64,000 nucleotides of DNA from CAITSH01 sp025356665 (GCA_025356665.1 JANXRV010000108.1:1-64000), one strand, 5' to 3'. Positions 41,121 through 50,680 are shown, counted from the first letter of the stretch. The notes: generated from the letters alone by a model not told the origin. Translations and numbers: made by a program.

Positions 41121-41150
41121 AAAAAAAACCGGCCCGTGGGCCGGTTTTTT
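41121..41150. terminator. Bidirectional rho-independent terminator
   Basis: AAAAAAAACCGGCCC pairs with GGGCCGGTTTTTT around a minimal loop. It separates the metallohydrolase gene from the convergent lipoprotein gene and has A- and T-runs on both sides. Confidence 0.92.
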
Positions 41151-41162
41151 ATTGCTGTCAAA

Positions 41163-41414
41163 TTACTTCTTGGCGGCGTCTTTTGCAGCATCGGCGGCCG
41201 GTGCGGCTGCCGGGGCAGCAGCGGCAGGCGCGGCAGCAGGAGCAGCGGCGTCAGCTTTCGGCGCGTCTTTTGCAGCATCGGCGGCCGGTGCGGCTGCGGG
41301 AGCAGCGGCAGGAGCAGCAACCGGAGCCGGGGCAGGCGCGGGCTTCGGTTCTTCTTTGCTGCAAGCAGCCAGTGCGAGGGCAGCGAGTGCGGCCATGAGT
41401 ATTTTGCGGTTCAT
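41163..41414 (-). CDS. Small alanine/proline-rich lipoprotein
   Basis: An 83-residue protein: signal peptide with lipobox ALALAAC (C18), then SKEEPKPAPAPAP and an Ala/Pro-rich tail in which the unit APAADAAKDA occurs twice. No folded domain is expected. It may act as a periplasmic spacer. The coding repeats produce long open frames on the other strand, which I disregard. A strong terminator follows. Confidence 0.75.
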   Translation of the reverse strand: MNRKILMAALAALALAACSKEEPKPAPAPAPVAAPAAAPAAAPAADAAKDAPKADAAAPAAAPAAAAPAAAPAADAAKDAAKK

Positions 41415-41561
41415 TTTGTCAATCCTTACGTTGATTGGAGGAAAGCCTATTTCGTTCTATTCGTTGCGAGCAGGTCACACGAATTTTTATATGTTAGCAC
41501 AATACTGCAACGCACAATGCCGGTGCGTCAGCTGAGGCAGCGAGGGGGGAGGTAGCAGCGC

Positions 41562-42068
41562 TCACAGGCCGGAGGTTGTCGCGGAAACCGCAGGAAGCGA
41601 ACTTTGCCATATTTCTTCAAAGCGGTCGTGCATCTTGTGCGCCTCCTTCTCGTCGTTCAGCACCAGAACCCCGCGCGCTTGCGCCCATACCCTCCGGCGC
41701 ACGAAATGATGGCGGTCAGCCAGCACGAAACAGTCTTGCGCGCGGGCGGCATCACCCTCAGTCTGGTTGATCGAAATATTCTCGCTGAAAAGTCCAAGAA
41801 GGCTCATCAGTCGGGGCATCCGGCGTGTGACCAGATCCGGATTGTGCAGCGCCATGTAAATGCGGTTATCACGGCGTCTGGAAAGAAAATCACGCAAAGT
41901 ATTCAGTGTCTCTGCTGATCCGAGCGGCAGTTGCGTTAGATCCGGGTCAAAAATTCGAAGCTCTTGACGCGCAAGACCAAGCACCTGGTTAAATCCGGCG
42001 GTGTACTCCGCGCGGCTGGTGAGTAGATGGCGGTGCGGTTCAAACTCTGTTGAATTGAGGTCGCTCAT
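41562..42068 (-). CDS. Uncharacterised protein, PLD-like fold (possibly DUF7931)
   Basis: A 168-residue soluble protein. ARQELRIFDPDLTQLPLGSA and TLRDFLSRRRDNRIYMAL resemble betaproteobacterial proteins with a degenerate phospholipase D-like fold; the HxK catalytic motif is not evident. It lies 20 bases downstream of the oxygenase gene on the same strand and is probably cotranscribed with it. Function unknown. Confidence 0.7.
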   Translation of the reverse strand: MSDLNSTEFEPHRHLLTSRAEYTAGFNQVLGLARQELRIFDPDLTQLPLGSAETLNTLRDFLSRRRDNRIYMALHNPDLVTRRMPRLMSLLGLFSENISINQTEGDAARAQDCFVLADRHHFVRRRVWAQARGVLVLNDEKEAHKMHDRFEEIWQSSLPAVSATTSGL

Positions 42069-42088
42069 GGTCGCAGTGGCGATGTGAT

Positions 42089-43237
42089 TCAGGCCTTTGT
42101 TTTAGAAATTGCGGGCAGCAGGTAACCGTGACAATACCAGGTGTAAAGCAAGCCGGCGAGCCCGGCCGCTATGTGTACGCCAGGGGTCAGAATGCGTGTA
42201 TTGGCTAGCGTAGCCAGAGTGGGTTGCGCCGAAGGCGTGACCCGGACTGCCTCGCCGTTGATGTAAAAAATATCGCCGCGATAAAGCATCACTGTGCGCC
42301 GGTCCAGTTGAATGCCGGCGCGGGTCATCAGGCTGGCGAAGCGCGCCGGCGGGATCAATTTTTCCGGTTGCTCAAATATGACCGTCGGTTTGGGGTTTGA
42401 GAGGAACTCGCCAAGGAAGCGTTCCACTTCACGTCTGCCCCAGCGAATTTTTTCCAGACGGCGCAGTGAATCGCTGACCATGGATGAGGGAATCTGCGCC
42501 GGATGGAGCGTAGGGGTAATGCCCGGATCGGCATAACGACCATCAAGGGTGATGCCATCGTGCAAAAAATCAAGAAAACCGGCGGCCAGTTCCATCGCAT
42601 CTGGTGCGCGGAATCCGATCGAGTAGGTTGTGCAGGTATCGAGCGCCACACCCTCGTGTGCGACGCCAGGAGGAAGATAGAGCATATCGCCGGGCTCAAG
42701 GATCCACTCTTGCTCGGCCCGAAACGACTTCAGGACTTTAAGCGGGGCGCGCGGATCCAGGGCCAGATCGTGCTGCCGGCTGATGCGCCAGCGCCGCCGA
42801 CCCTCACCTTGCAGCAGAAACACATCGTAGGAGTCAACGTGCGGCCCGACGCCCCCGCCCGGCGCCGCGTAGCTGAGCATCACATCGTCAAGACGCGCAT
42901 AGGGCATGAAGGCGAAGCGTCGCAGCAAAGTGTCCGCCGCCGGCAGCAACAGGTTCAGGCCTTGAACCAGCAGCGTCCAGCGTTGATCGGGCAGGGCGGT
43001 AAAATCAGAGCGATCAAAGGGGCCGTGATCGAGAAGCCACTTGCCTTGTTGCCGGCGCACCATTCGTGATTCCGCATCGTCGCGCCCGGCAAGCCTGAAT
43101 AAATCCCGTCTGGTGATGAGCCCGCGGAAACCGGGAACTGCGGAGCGGATAAGCAGGGGGGTTTTCTGCCAGTGACGACGCAGAAATTGTCGGGGACTTA
43201 GTCCGCCCAGCAGTCGGGTGTCACAGGGCATGCTCAT
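42089..43237 (-). CDS. roxA: RoxA/YcfD-like ribosomal oxygenase (JmjC/cupin 2-oxoglutarate oxygenase)
   Basis: A 382-residue iron(II)/2-oxoglutarate oxygenase. The JmjC core shows SYAAPGGGVGPHVDSYDVFL (the HxD iron ligands), GDMLYLPPGVAHEGVA (distal histidine), and the winged C-terminal region with PKPTVIF. YcfD of E. coli hydroxylates arginine 81 of ribosomal protein L16, and sequence and length agree with that group. ATG 43237 follows a normal leader. Confidence 0.92.
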   Translation of the reverse strand: MSMPCDTRLLGGLSPRQFLRRHWQKTPLLIRSAVPGFRGLITRRDLFRLAGRDDAESRMVRRQQGKWLLDHGPFDRSDFTALPDQRWTLLVQGLNLLLPAADTLLRRFAFMPYARLDDVMLSYAAPGGGVGPHVDSYDVFLLQGEGRRRWRISRQHDLALDPRAPLKVLKSFRAEQEWILEPGDMLYLPPGVAHEGVALDTCTTYSIGFRAPDAMELAAGFLDFLHDGITLDGRYADPGITPTLHPAQIPSSMVSDSLRRLEKIRWGRREVERFLGEFLSNPKPTVIFEQPEKLIPPARFASLMTRAGIQLDRRTVMLYRGDIFYINGEAVRVTPSAQPTLATLANTRILTPGVHIAAGLAGLLYTWYCHGYLLPAISKTKA

Positions 43238-43365
43238 TCGCCCAATTATACTGACCGGCGGGGAGGCGAATTCGCGGCTTGTTGGATTTAATTTTCCTGT
43301 AACGTCATGCCTGCTGGGAATCGTTTAGAATTCTTCCGCCGTGTTGATGAGCGCATAGAACGCAT

Positions 43366-43848
43366 ATGCTTCAAGCAGGACAGTCCGCGCCGCGATTTAC
43401 TTTGCCTGATGCCGATATGGCATCGGTCGATCTGGCGCGGTTTCGTGGCAAGAGGAACGTCGTCTTGTATTTTTATCCGCGCGACGGTACGCCTGGTTGC
43501 ACCCTACAGGCGGCGGAGTTTTCCGATCATGAGGAAGAGTTCACACGCCATGATTGCGTCGTTATCGGTGTGTCGCCGGATGATTGTATTCGCCATGCGG
43601 AGTTTCGCGATGAGAATGGATTATCGGTGATGTTGTTATCCGATCCGGATTGGGCGACATGCCGGAAGTACGGGGTGTTGGTTGAAAAAAACGACAGCGG
43701 CCAGACCAGAACCTGCATACAGCGGGCAACGTTCATCATAGATAAAACAGGTACTCTGCGCCATGCCATTTATGGCGTCAATCCGCGAGGCCATTGCGCC
43801 GAAGTGCTGGACCTCGTGAAAGGCATGTCCGCTGGCCGTGCGATCTGA
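43366..43848 (+). CDS. bcp: Peroxiredoxin, Bcp/PrxQ type
   Basis: A 160-residue thioredoxin-fold peroxidase. The peroxidatic cysteine is C45 in YPRDGTPGCTLQAAEF. Many Bcp proteins have a resolving cysteine five residues later; here that position is alanine, so the enzyme is either 1-Cys or uses another cysteine such as those in HDCVVIG, DDCIRHA or ATCRKYG. It reduces hydroperoxides at the expense of thiols. Monocistronic. Confidence 0.92.
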   Translation: MLQAGQSAPRFTLPDADMASVDLARFRGKRNVVLYFYPRDGTPGCTLQAAEFSDHEEEFTRHDCVVIGVSPDDCIRHAEFRDENGLSVMLLSDPDWATCRKYGVLVEKNDSGQTRTCIQRATFIIDKTGTLRHAIYGVNPRGHCAEVLDLVKGMSAGRAI

Positions 43849-43941
43849 GCCCGCGCAATACCTTCGCGGCGGCGCGAGAGGGCTGCCGCCGCCAGTTGAA
43901 GTAACCCATCCATTGTTATCTCACCGGATCGTTGAAAGCGT

Positions 43942-44445
43942 ATGCAAATAGCCAAAAATACCGTCGTATCTATGGACATTGAATTGTCTGACATCAACGG
44001 CGCTCTTGTCGAACGTTCCGAAGAGCCTCTCGTGTATTTGCACGGAGGCTACAACAATATCTTCCCGGTGGTGGAGCAGACCCTTGAAGGGCATAAAATT
44101 GGCGATGCCCTGAAGGTGCGCCTCGAGCCCGAGGAGGCGTTTGGCGAGTATGACGAGAAATTGGTTCGCCTCGAGTCGCGCGAGCGCTTCCCGGAGGTGC
44201 TCGATGCGGGTATGCAGTTTGAAGGCATACCCGGAGATGAGGCCGCAGAGGATGGCGAGGCCACGATCTATACTGTCACGGATATCGCCGAGGACAAGGT
44301 TGTCCTGGATGGAAATCATCCACTTGCCGGCATGGCGCTTGATTTTTCTTGCACGGTAACAGGGGTGCGTGCGGCGTCCGAGGAGGAGATCGATCACGGC
44401 CATGTGCACGACCCGGACGGAGAAGGCTTGCATGTTCCACACTGA
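43942..44445 (+). CDS. slyD: SlyD-like FKBP-type peptidyl-prolyl isomerase
   Basis: A 167-residue protein. IAKNTVVSMDIELSDINGAL opens the FKBP fold; VYLHGGYNNIFPVVEQTLEG and the inserted IF domain (RFPEVLDAGMQFEGI to LDGNHPLAGMALDF) are SlyD features. The histidine-rich tail is short (DHGHVHDPDGEGLHVPH) but could bind metal. It acts as a folding helper and possibly a nickel chaperone. Confidence 0.92.
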   Translation: MQIAKNTVVSMDIELSDINGALVERSEEPLVYLHGGYNNIFPVVEQTLEGHKIGDALKVRLEPEEAFGEYDEKLVRLESRERFPEVLDAGMQFEGIPGDEAAEDGEATIYTVTDIAEDKVVLDGNHPLAGMALDFSCTVTGVRAASEEEIDHGHVHDPDGEGLHVPH

Positions 44446-44530
44446 TGCAGCGGTTTGGGACGAATAAGAAGCAGTAGATGCCGTGCACCGCCCTTTCAGG
44501 GCGGGCGGTCGTTCAAAGGGGAGAAGTGAC

Positions 44531-46027
44531 ATGTCATCTGGCGTGCTGAGTGTGCTCGGCTACGGGCTGGGAACCATCATTGGTTTTATCATTGTCGCGA
44601 CGCTGGTGGTCTGGTTCATACAGGACATCACGCAGAAAAAACACACTGTGCTGCGCAATTACCCGGTGATTGGTCGCCTGCGTTACAAGTTGGAAGAGCT
44701 CGGGGAGTACTTCCGCCAGTATTTTTTCATGGGCGACCGTGATGAGTTGCCGTTCAACCGCGCCACGCGCGGCTGGGTGTACCGTCTGGCCAAGGCCGAA
44801 GGCGGCATTATCGGATTCGGTTCGACCAGCGATATGAGTGAGCCCGGCTCGGTGCTGTTTGTCAATGCGCCCTATCCGGTGCTCGATGAAGACCGTCTGC
44901 CCACGCCGCCGCTGGTGATTGGCGCCGGCTATTGTGAAAACCCCTTTCTTGCCCATTCGATCGTGAATATCAGCGGCATGAGTTATGGCGCTATTTCGGC
45001 TCCGGCAGTGCGCGCGCTGTCGTATGGCGCGGCCGAGGCGGGGTGCTGGATGGACACGGGGGAGGGCGGACTGTCGCCGCATCACCTCGAGGGCAAGTGC
45101 GATGTGATGATGCAGATTGGCACCGCGCGCTACGGCATTCGCGACGTAGACGGCAGTTTTTCGCCGTCAAAGGCAAAAGAGATTGCACGTCATGTCAAAG
45201 CTTTCGAGATCAAGTTGTCGCAGGGCGCCAAACCGGGCAAGGGCGGGGTGCTGCCCGCCAGCAAAGTCACAGAGGAAATCGCCCGCATCCGTGGCATCCC
45301 GGTAGGCCAGGATTCGATCAGTCCCAATCGCCATACTGACATCGCCAACGTCGATCAGTTGCTGGACAAGATAGCCTATGTGCGTGAATTGACGGGACGT
45401 CCTGTCGGTGTCAAGACCGCCATCGGCGGTTGGCAGTTCATGAACGAACTTTGCGACGCCGTCAACCGCCGCGGTCTCGAGTACGCGCCCGATTTTCTAG
45501 CCATAGACGGGGGCGAAGGCGGCTCGGGGGCGGCGCCACAGGCCTTGATGGACCACATGGCCTTGTCAATCAACGAAGCGCTGCCGCGTGTTGTTGATGC
45601 GCTGATCGAGTCGGGGTTGAGGGATCGCGTGCGCGTGATCGCCGCCGGAAAATTGGTGACCTCTGCCCGTGCCGCATGGGCCTTGTGTGTAGGCGCCGAT
45701 TTCGTCAATACCGCGCGCGGTTTCATGTTCTCGCTGGGCTGTATCCAAGCCATGCGCTGCCATCAGAATACCTGTCCGACAGGCGTGGCCACGCACAACC
45801 ACCGCCTTCAGCGCGGTCTGGTGGTCGAGGAAAAATACAAGCGTGTCGCCAATTACGCCGTCAGCATGAACAAGGAAATTGACATGATCGCCCACTCCTG
45901 CGGAGGCCGGCATGCGCGCGAGTTGCGACGTGAACATGTGCGTATCGTGCAAACGGCGGGTCGGAGCATTGCAATGAATATGCTGCATCCGTATCCACAG
46001 GTCGGCGCGCATCGTACGCCCGCCTGA
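44531..46027 (+). CDS. FMN-binding glutamate synthase-like protein, membrane-anchored
   Basis: A 498-residue protein. An N-terminal membrane helix (GTIIGFIIVATLVVWFIQ) is followed by the GltB central FMN domain: NISGMSYGAISAPAVRALS, GEGGLSPHH, KLSQGAKPGKGGVLP, DGGEGGSGAAP, and the CIQAMRCHQNTCPTGVATH cluster site for [3Fe-4S]. The glutaminase domain of true glutamate synthase is absent. The physiological reaction of this common stand-alone form is not established. ATG 44531 follows AAAGGGGAGAAG. Confidence 0.9.
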   Translation: MSSGVLSVLGYGLGTIIGFIIVATLVVWFIQDITQKKHTVLRNYPVIGRLRYKLEELGEYFRQYFFMGDRDELPFNRATRGWVYRLAKAEGGIIGFGSTSDMSEPGSVLFVNAPYPVLDEDRLPTPPLVIGAGYCENPFLAHSIVNISGMSYGAISAPAVRALSYGAAEAGCWMDTGEGGLSPHHLEGKCDVMMQIGTARYGIRDVDGSFSPSKAKEIARHVKAFEIKLSQGAKPGKGGVLPASKVTEEIARIRGIPVGQDSISPNRHTDIANVDQLLDKIAYVRELTGRPVGVKTAIGGWQFMNELCDAVNRRGLEYAPDFLAIDGGEGGSGAAPQALMDHMALSINEALPRVVDALIESGLRDRVRVIAAGKLVTSARAAWALCVGADFVNTARGFMFSLGCIQAMRCHQNTCPTGVATHNHRLQRGLVVEEKYKRVANYAVSMNKEIDMIAHSCGGRHARELRREHVRIVQTAGRSIAMNMLHPYPQVGAHRTPA

Positions 46028-46047
46028 GTGCTATTACCTCGGCGATG

Positions 46048-46088
46048 GCTGGAAATGCCCGTCCAGCGCGGTTTTCCAGCTTTTTCTT
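46048..46088 (+). terminator. Rho-independent terminator, GCTGGAAA family
   Basis: GCTGGAAA (46048-46055) pairs with TTTCCAGC (46073-46080), with further GC pairs inside, and TTTTTCTT follows at once. It ends the glutamate synthase-like gene and lies just before the convergent ABC transporter stop. Confidence 0.8.
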
Positions 46089-46095
46089 CCGCTGC

Positions 46096-47850
46096 TTAGG
46101 CTGAAACGAGGGTGGCGCCGCGCGGTCCGGCCAGCATGTTGATCTGGCGCTCATGGAAGGCGCGCACACCGGGCCGGTGGGCGATGCTGATGATCGCCGA
46201 TTGCGGCAGTCGTTCCCGCAATAGCGCGTACATCGCGTTTTCAAGATGCTCATCGAGCGATGCGGTCGCCTCGTCAAGGAACAGCCAGTCGGGACGCTGG
46301 AGCAGGGCGCGCGCGATGGCGAGGCGTTGTTGTTCCCCCGGACTCAATTGCATGGCCCAGCCCTGGCGTTCGTCAAGGCGCGTTGCCAGGGCTTCCAGCG
46401 CGCAAGCGTGCAATGCCGCGGCGATGTCGGTGTCGGTGAATTGCCCGGCCGTCGCCGGGTAGGACACGGCGTCACGAAGACTGCCCATCGGGATGTAAGG
46501 CCGCTGCGGCAGGAACAGCAAGCGCGCGTCCTTGGGCACGCCGATACGCCCGCTGCCATAGGGCCAGATGCCGGCGAGGGCGCGAAACAGGGTGCTTTTG
46601 CCGCTTCCCGAGGGGCCGCTCAGCAGCACCCGCTCGCCCGGAAGGAACTGGAATGCCGCCCCGTTGAGGATGCACCGGCCTTGGCTTCCGTTTTTGCCCG
46701 GCACAGAAAGGGTCAGCGCCAGGGCATGAATGCCTGGCGCGGCATCGGCTACCACCTCGAGGCCGCTCGTTTGTGTGGCCTCGGTCGTCGCTGAATTTAG
46801 CGCGATATGGAAGCTTAAAAGCCGGTCGACACTGGCGCGCCAGTTGGCGAGCGTGCCGTAGCTTGAGACGAACCACGACAAGGCCCCCTGCACCTGACCG
46901 AAGGCCGAGGCGATTTGCATCAACCCACCCAGGGGCATGCTGCCCGAAAGATAGCGCGGCGCGGCGACGATGAACGGGAATATGACCGCGATCTGGCTGT
47001 AGGTGGCGGTAAAGCCGGTGAGGTGCTTGGTGTAGCGCATCAGTTCCCACCAGTTGGTGCGTATGCGCTCGAAGCGGCGCAGCAGACCGTCCTTTTCCGC
47101 CGCCTCGCCGCGATACATGGCGACGCCCTCGGCATTCTCTCGCAGGCGCACCAGGTTAAAGCGAAAGTCCGCCTCGAATCGTTCTTGCTGGAAGTTGAGT
47201 CCGATCAGCGGACGACCGACATAGTGCGTGATAACGCTGCCGGCGAGCGCATAGAGAACCGCCGCCCACACCATATAGCCTGGAACGGTGATTTCGCTTG
47301 ATCCGAGCATGAATGAAATCGGCCCTGAAATCGACCAGAGGATGGAGACAAAGGTGACCAGCGTCACAACCGATGAGAGCAAGCCGAAGACGAGCGCCAG
47401 GGTGCCGCTGGTAAAGAGTTTGAGATCCTCGGCGATGCGCTGGTCCGGGTTGTCGGTGCCCCTGGTATCGAGTTCGATGCGATAGAAAACCTGGTTGCTC
47501 ATCCAACTTGAGGTGTACTCGCGCGTTAGCCAGGTGCGCCAGCGCATTTCGAGCATTTGGGTCAGGTAAAGCTTATAGATGGCGCCAGCAATGAATAGCA
47601 CGGCGAGAAAGGCGAAGTACAGGATCAGGTCGCGAAAGTCCGCGGCATTCTTTTGCTCCAGGGCGTTATAGAACTCGCGGTTCCAGTCGTTGAAAAGCAC
47701 GTCAAGGAAAACCAGGCCCAGCGTCATCGCGACGATGGCGATGAGCAGCGTCCAGGCGCTGCCGCGCTCCTCTGAGCGCCAGTAGGGGCTGGCGAGTTGC
47801 CAGACCCGTGCCGGCAGGTGTCTGGCCGAAATATGCAGATGCTGGGTCAT
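46096..47850 (-). CDS. SbmA/BacA-type ABC transporter (permease-ATPase fusion, YddA-like)
   Basis: A 584-residue half-transporter. The N-terminal 320 residues hold about six membrane helices of the SbmA/BacA family (FYNALEQKNAADFRDLILYF, LTREYTSSWMSNQVFYRIEL). The ABC domain has Walker A GPSGSGKSTLF, signature LSPGEQQRLAIARAL and Walker B WLFLDEATASLDE. Relatives carry long-chain peptides, bleomycin, vitamin B12 or lipid-related substrates across the inner membrane. The substrate here is unknown. Confidence 0.9.
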   Translation of the reverse strand: MTQHLHISARHLPARVWQLASPYWRSEERGSAWTLLIAIVAMTLGLVFLDVLFNDWNREFYNALEQKNAADFRDLILYFAFLAVLFIAGAIYKLYLTQMLEMRWRTWLTREYTSSWMSNQVFYRIELDTRGTDNPDQRIAEDLKLFTSGTLALVFGLLSSVVTLVTFVSILWSISGPISFMLGSSEITVPGYMVWAAVLYALAGSVITHYVGRPLIGLNFQQERFEADFRFNLVRLRENAEGVAMYRGEAAEKDGLLRRFERIRTNWWELMRYTKHLTGFTATYSQIAVIFPFIVAAPRYLSGSMPLGGLMQIASAFGQVQGALSWFVSSYGTLANWRASVDRLLSFHIALNSATTEATQTSGLEVVADAAPGIHALALTLSVPGKNGSQGRCILNGAAFQFLPGERVLLSGPSGSGKSTLFRALAGIWPYGSGRIGVPKDARLLFLPQRPYIPMGSLRDAVSYPATAGQFTDTDIAAALHACALEALATRLDERQGWAMQLSPGEQQRLAIARALLQRPDWLFLDEATASLDEHLENAMYALLRERLPQSAIISIAHRPGVRAFHERQINMLAGPRGATLVSA

Positions 47851-47939
47851 GCCGGTGGCCTCTCGTTGGTTCGCGAGTCTGGCGCCGGGCGCCGGACTTT
47901 GGCAGGGGACGTGTTGCGGTATTGGTTCTTTTGAGCGGG

Positions 47940-49442
47940 CTAGCGTTCGCCGTTACGGCCTTTGGCCGGTGTGTTGAGCAGTTTGCGTACCTCCTCAATC
48001 ACCTCGCTGGCGGTGAGGCCGATAGGGCCGGTGCCTTTGCTGGCTAGGGCATCGGCGGCGGCACCGTGCACGTGCACGGCCAGTAGCAGGGCGGACTCGG
48101 CGCTGTAGCCTTGTGCGAGCAAGCTGCCGGCCAGCCCGGCGAGCACATCGCCCATTCCTGCGCTGGCCATACCGGGATTGCCCGAAGTATTGATCCACCA
48201 CTTTCCAGCGGGTGTGGCGATGACGCTGCCGTTACCCTTGAGCAGCACATGGGCGTGCGTGCGCTCGGCCAGGCGTAGCGCCGCTCCAACGCGGTCTGCC
48301 TGGATGTCGGCGGTGTCAGTTTGCAGCAGGCGGGCGGCCTCGGCCGGATGCGGCGTCAGCAGGCTTGGAAACTTCCGCTTGGCCAGGGCCATTTGCAGTG
48401 GCCTCTCCGCGGCGATGAGGTTGAGCGCGTCTGCGTCCAGCGTCAAGGGAATCTCCAGCGCGAGAGCGCGCTTGAGCGCTTTGCTAGCGGCGTCGCGTTT
48501 TCCGAGGCCGGGACCGGCGACGAGCGCGGACAGCCCGCTGTCTTCGAGCAAGGCCGTTGGAGTGCGCAACATCAGCTCCGGTTGGGCGTAGTCGACGCTG
48601 GGTGCCTGGTCAGTCAGCAGGCCCAGCAGCACTTTTCCCGCGCCCGCTTTGAGCGCGGCGCGTCCTGCGAGCAGCGCGGCCCCGACCATGCCGCTGCAGC
48701 CCCCCAGTATTCCCAGGCTGCCGGCCCTGCCTTTGTGAAAGTTACGCGGCCGTGTTTGCAGAAGGCCAAGCACACGCCCATCGAGCAGGTGCCCCTGCGC
48801 GGATAAAATCGTCGCGGCATCCAATCCCAGGCTGGCAACGCGCAGGTTGCCGCACAGGTCGGGGCCGTCTAGGGTCAGCAGTCCGGGTTTTAGTGCGAGA
48901 AAGGTGATGGTGTGCGTCGCCCTGATCACGCTCCCGAGTGCACGGCCGGTATCGGCGTCAAGCCCGCTCGGGCAGTCGAGTGCGAGTATGCGGCTGCCCC
49001 GATGGCCAAGCGTATTGGCGGTATTGACTAGGTCGGCGTGAATGCCAGAGAGCGGACGCGTCAGGCCGATACCAAAAAGTCCGTCTATGACCAGGCAAAA
49101 TTGTGTTTCGGACGGAATAGTGTCGCTCAGCCCGCCCCCTGCGTCCTGCCACTTTGCTAATGCCGCACGGGCATCTGGCGGCAGTTTGTCGCGCTCACCG
49201 GCAAACACCACGCAGACGCGGTAGAACCAGCTTTTGAGGTGGACGGCGGCCTCGAAGGCGTCGCCCCCGTTGTTGCCGGGCCCGGCCAGTACCAGCACAT
49301 CCTTGCCTGTTGCCAATTCGCGCGCGAGTTCGGCAGCGGCGAGTCCGGCCCGTGCCATCAGCGGCGTTGCCGATGGGGCGGCCTGCTCCAGGGCGCGGAT
49401 ACCGGTCGATTGATAAAGAGGCAGTAGAATGGGATTGATCAT
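47940..49442 (-). CDS. nnr: Bifunctional NAD(P)H-hydrate epimerase / ADP-dependent dehydratase
   Basis: A 500-residue fusion that repairs hydrated NAD(P)H. The N-terminal YjeF_N domain has GPGNNGGDAFEAAVHLK and DGLFGIGLTRPLSG; the C-terminal YjeF_C domain has TLDADALNLIA, LTPHPAEAARLL, HVLLKGNGSVIATP and the ATP-site-type NPGMASAGMGDVLAGL. Length and order are normal. Confidence 0.95.
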   Translation of the reverse strand: MINPILLPLYQSTGIRALEQAAPSATPLMARAGLAAAELARELATGKDVLVLAGPGNNGGDAFEAAVHLKSWFYRVCVVFAGERDKLPPDARAALAKWQDAGGGLSDTIPSETQFCLVIDGLFGIGLTRPLSGIHADLVNTANTLGHRGSRILALDCPSGLDADTGRALGSVIRATHTITFLALKPGLLTLDGPDLCGNLRVASLGLDAATILSAQGHLLDGRVLGLLQTRPRNFHKGRAGSLGILGGCSGMVGAALLAGRAALKAGAGKVLLGLLTDQAPSVDYAQPELMLRTPTALLEDSGLSALVAGPGLGKRDAASKALKRALALEIPLTLDADALNLIAAERPLQMALAKRKFPSLLTPHPAEAARLLQTDTADIQADRVGAALRLAERTHAHVLLKGNGSVIATPAGKWWINTSGNPGMASAGMGDVLAGLAGSLLAQGYSAESALLLAVHVHGAAADALASKGTGPIGLTASEVIEEVRKLLNTPAKGRNGER

Positions 49443-49696
49443 GCAGGGTCAGAATCGCTTCGAAACCGCTCAATGATAACGCGGGGACGGGCCTTTCGCT
49501 CCTTGCCATCGCGCGCTGTTATTTTTGGCAACATGGGCTACAAAATCGCCCGCCTTTGCCACGGGGGCATCGGCGACCGGCCTGGTCGGTTTGGACGGAG
49601 CAAACGCTGTGGGCTGATGGCGGTGAGGTTCTTTGATTGATGAACGAGCAGACCGGCGACGCAACGCACGGTCGGCCAAATGAGGAGAAGAAAATC

Positions 49697-50680
49697 ATGA
49701 GTGTGTTATCAAAATGGTTTGGTTTGTTGCTCCCTGCCCTGTTTGCCGTCGCGTCCGCCTCGCTGGCTCTGGCGCAGGACTATCCGAACAAGCCGATCAA
49801 ACTCATCGTCGGCTTCGCCGCAGGTGGTCCGACCGATGTGATTGCGCGCGTGATGGCGCAGGATATGAGTTTGTCGCTGGGGCAGTCGGTGATTGTCGAG
49901 AACAGACCCGGTGCCAATGCCATTATTGCAACCGAGGCGGTTGCACGTGCGGCGCCCGATGGCTACACCATATTGTTTTCGTCCCTTTCGCTGCTGGTCA
50001 ATCCGCTGCTCGTCGACAGCAAAGCCAAGTATGACCCGTTCCGCGACTTTGCCCCTATCGGCAACGCCGCGCTGCTGCCGATGATCGTGGTGACGGCCGC
50101 AGGGTCACCGTACAACTCAATGCGGGAGTTGGTCGCCCTCGCCAAGTCCAAATCGGGCGAGGTGAGTTACGGCACATCAGGAATTGGCGGTTCTTCCCAT
50201 CTTGCCGGTGCCATGTTGGAGAACATGACCGGCACAAAAATGATCAATGTGCCGTTTAAGGGTAATGGTCCTGCGCTGGGCGAAGTGATGGCGGGCAGGG
50301 TTAATTTCATGTTTTACCCCGTCGTCGGTATCGCCGATCAGATCGCCGGCAAAAAGCTCAAGGCGTTGGCGCTGGGTATGGTCAAACCGAGCGCCGATTT
50401 TCCCGGGGTTCCGACCATGGCGGATGCCGGCTTTGCCGGGCTGGAAGCCACCGCCCCCTGGGTGGGCATGCTCGCGCCGGCCGGTACGCCCGCGACAATC
50501 ATCAACAGGCTCTCGGGCGAAATGCGCAAATCCTTGTCGCGTCCTGAAACCGTGGAGCGGATGAGGGGGCTGGGTGCGCTTGTCGTCACTGATACGCCGG
50601 CTGAATTTGCCGCATTCCTGAGAAAGGATAATGAGCGCTGGGAGCGCGTCATCAAGGCATCAGGCGTAAAGGCGGAATGA
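49697..50680 (+). CDS. Bug-family tripartite tricarboxylate transporter substrate-binding protein
   Basis: A 327-residue periplasmic binding protein of the Bug family, highly expanded in Burkholderiales. A signal peptide (ending SLALA) precedes QDYPNKPIKLIVGFAAGGPT. The family marks VENRPGANAIIATEAVARAA, FAPIGNAALLP and PFKGNGPALGEVMAGRVNFM are all present. No TctA or TctB membrane gene is nearby, as is common for orphan Bug genes. The ATG at 49697 follows GAGGAG. It points toward, and ends 24 bases from, the TRAP operon. Confidence 0.93.
   Translation: MSVLSKWFGLLLPALFAVASASLALAQDYPNKPIKLIVGFAAGGPTDVIARVMAQDMSLSLGQSVIVENRPGANAIIATEAVARAAPDGYTILFSSLSLLVNPLLVDSKAKYDPFRDFAPIGNAALLPMIVVTAAGSPYNSMRELVALAKSKSGEVSYGTSGIGGSSHLAGAMLENMTGTKMINVPFKGNGPALGEVMAGRVNFMFYPVVGIADQIAGKKLKALALGMVKPSADFPGVPTMADAGFAGLEATAPWVGMLAPAGTPATIINRLSGEMRKSLSRPETVERMRGLGALVVTDTPAEFAAFLRKDNERWERVIKASGVKAE

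Noticed and set aside
41089..41535. 148-codon plus-strand frame over the lipoprotein gene
   Set aside because: Alanine/glycine repeats mirror the antisense lipoprotein coding; it also runs through a strong terminator.
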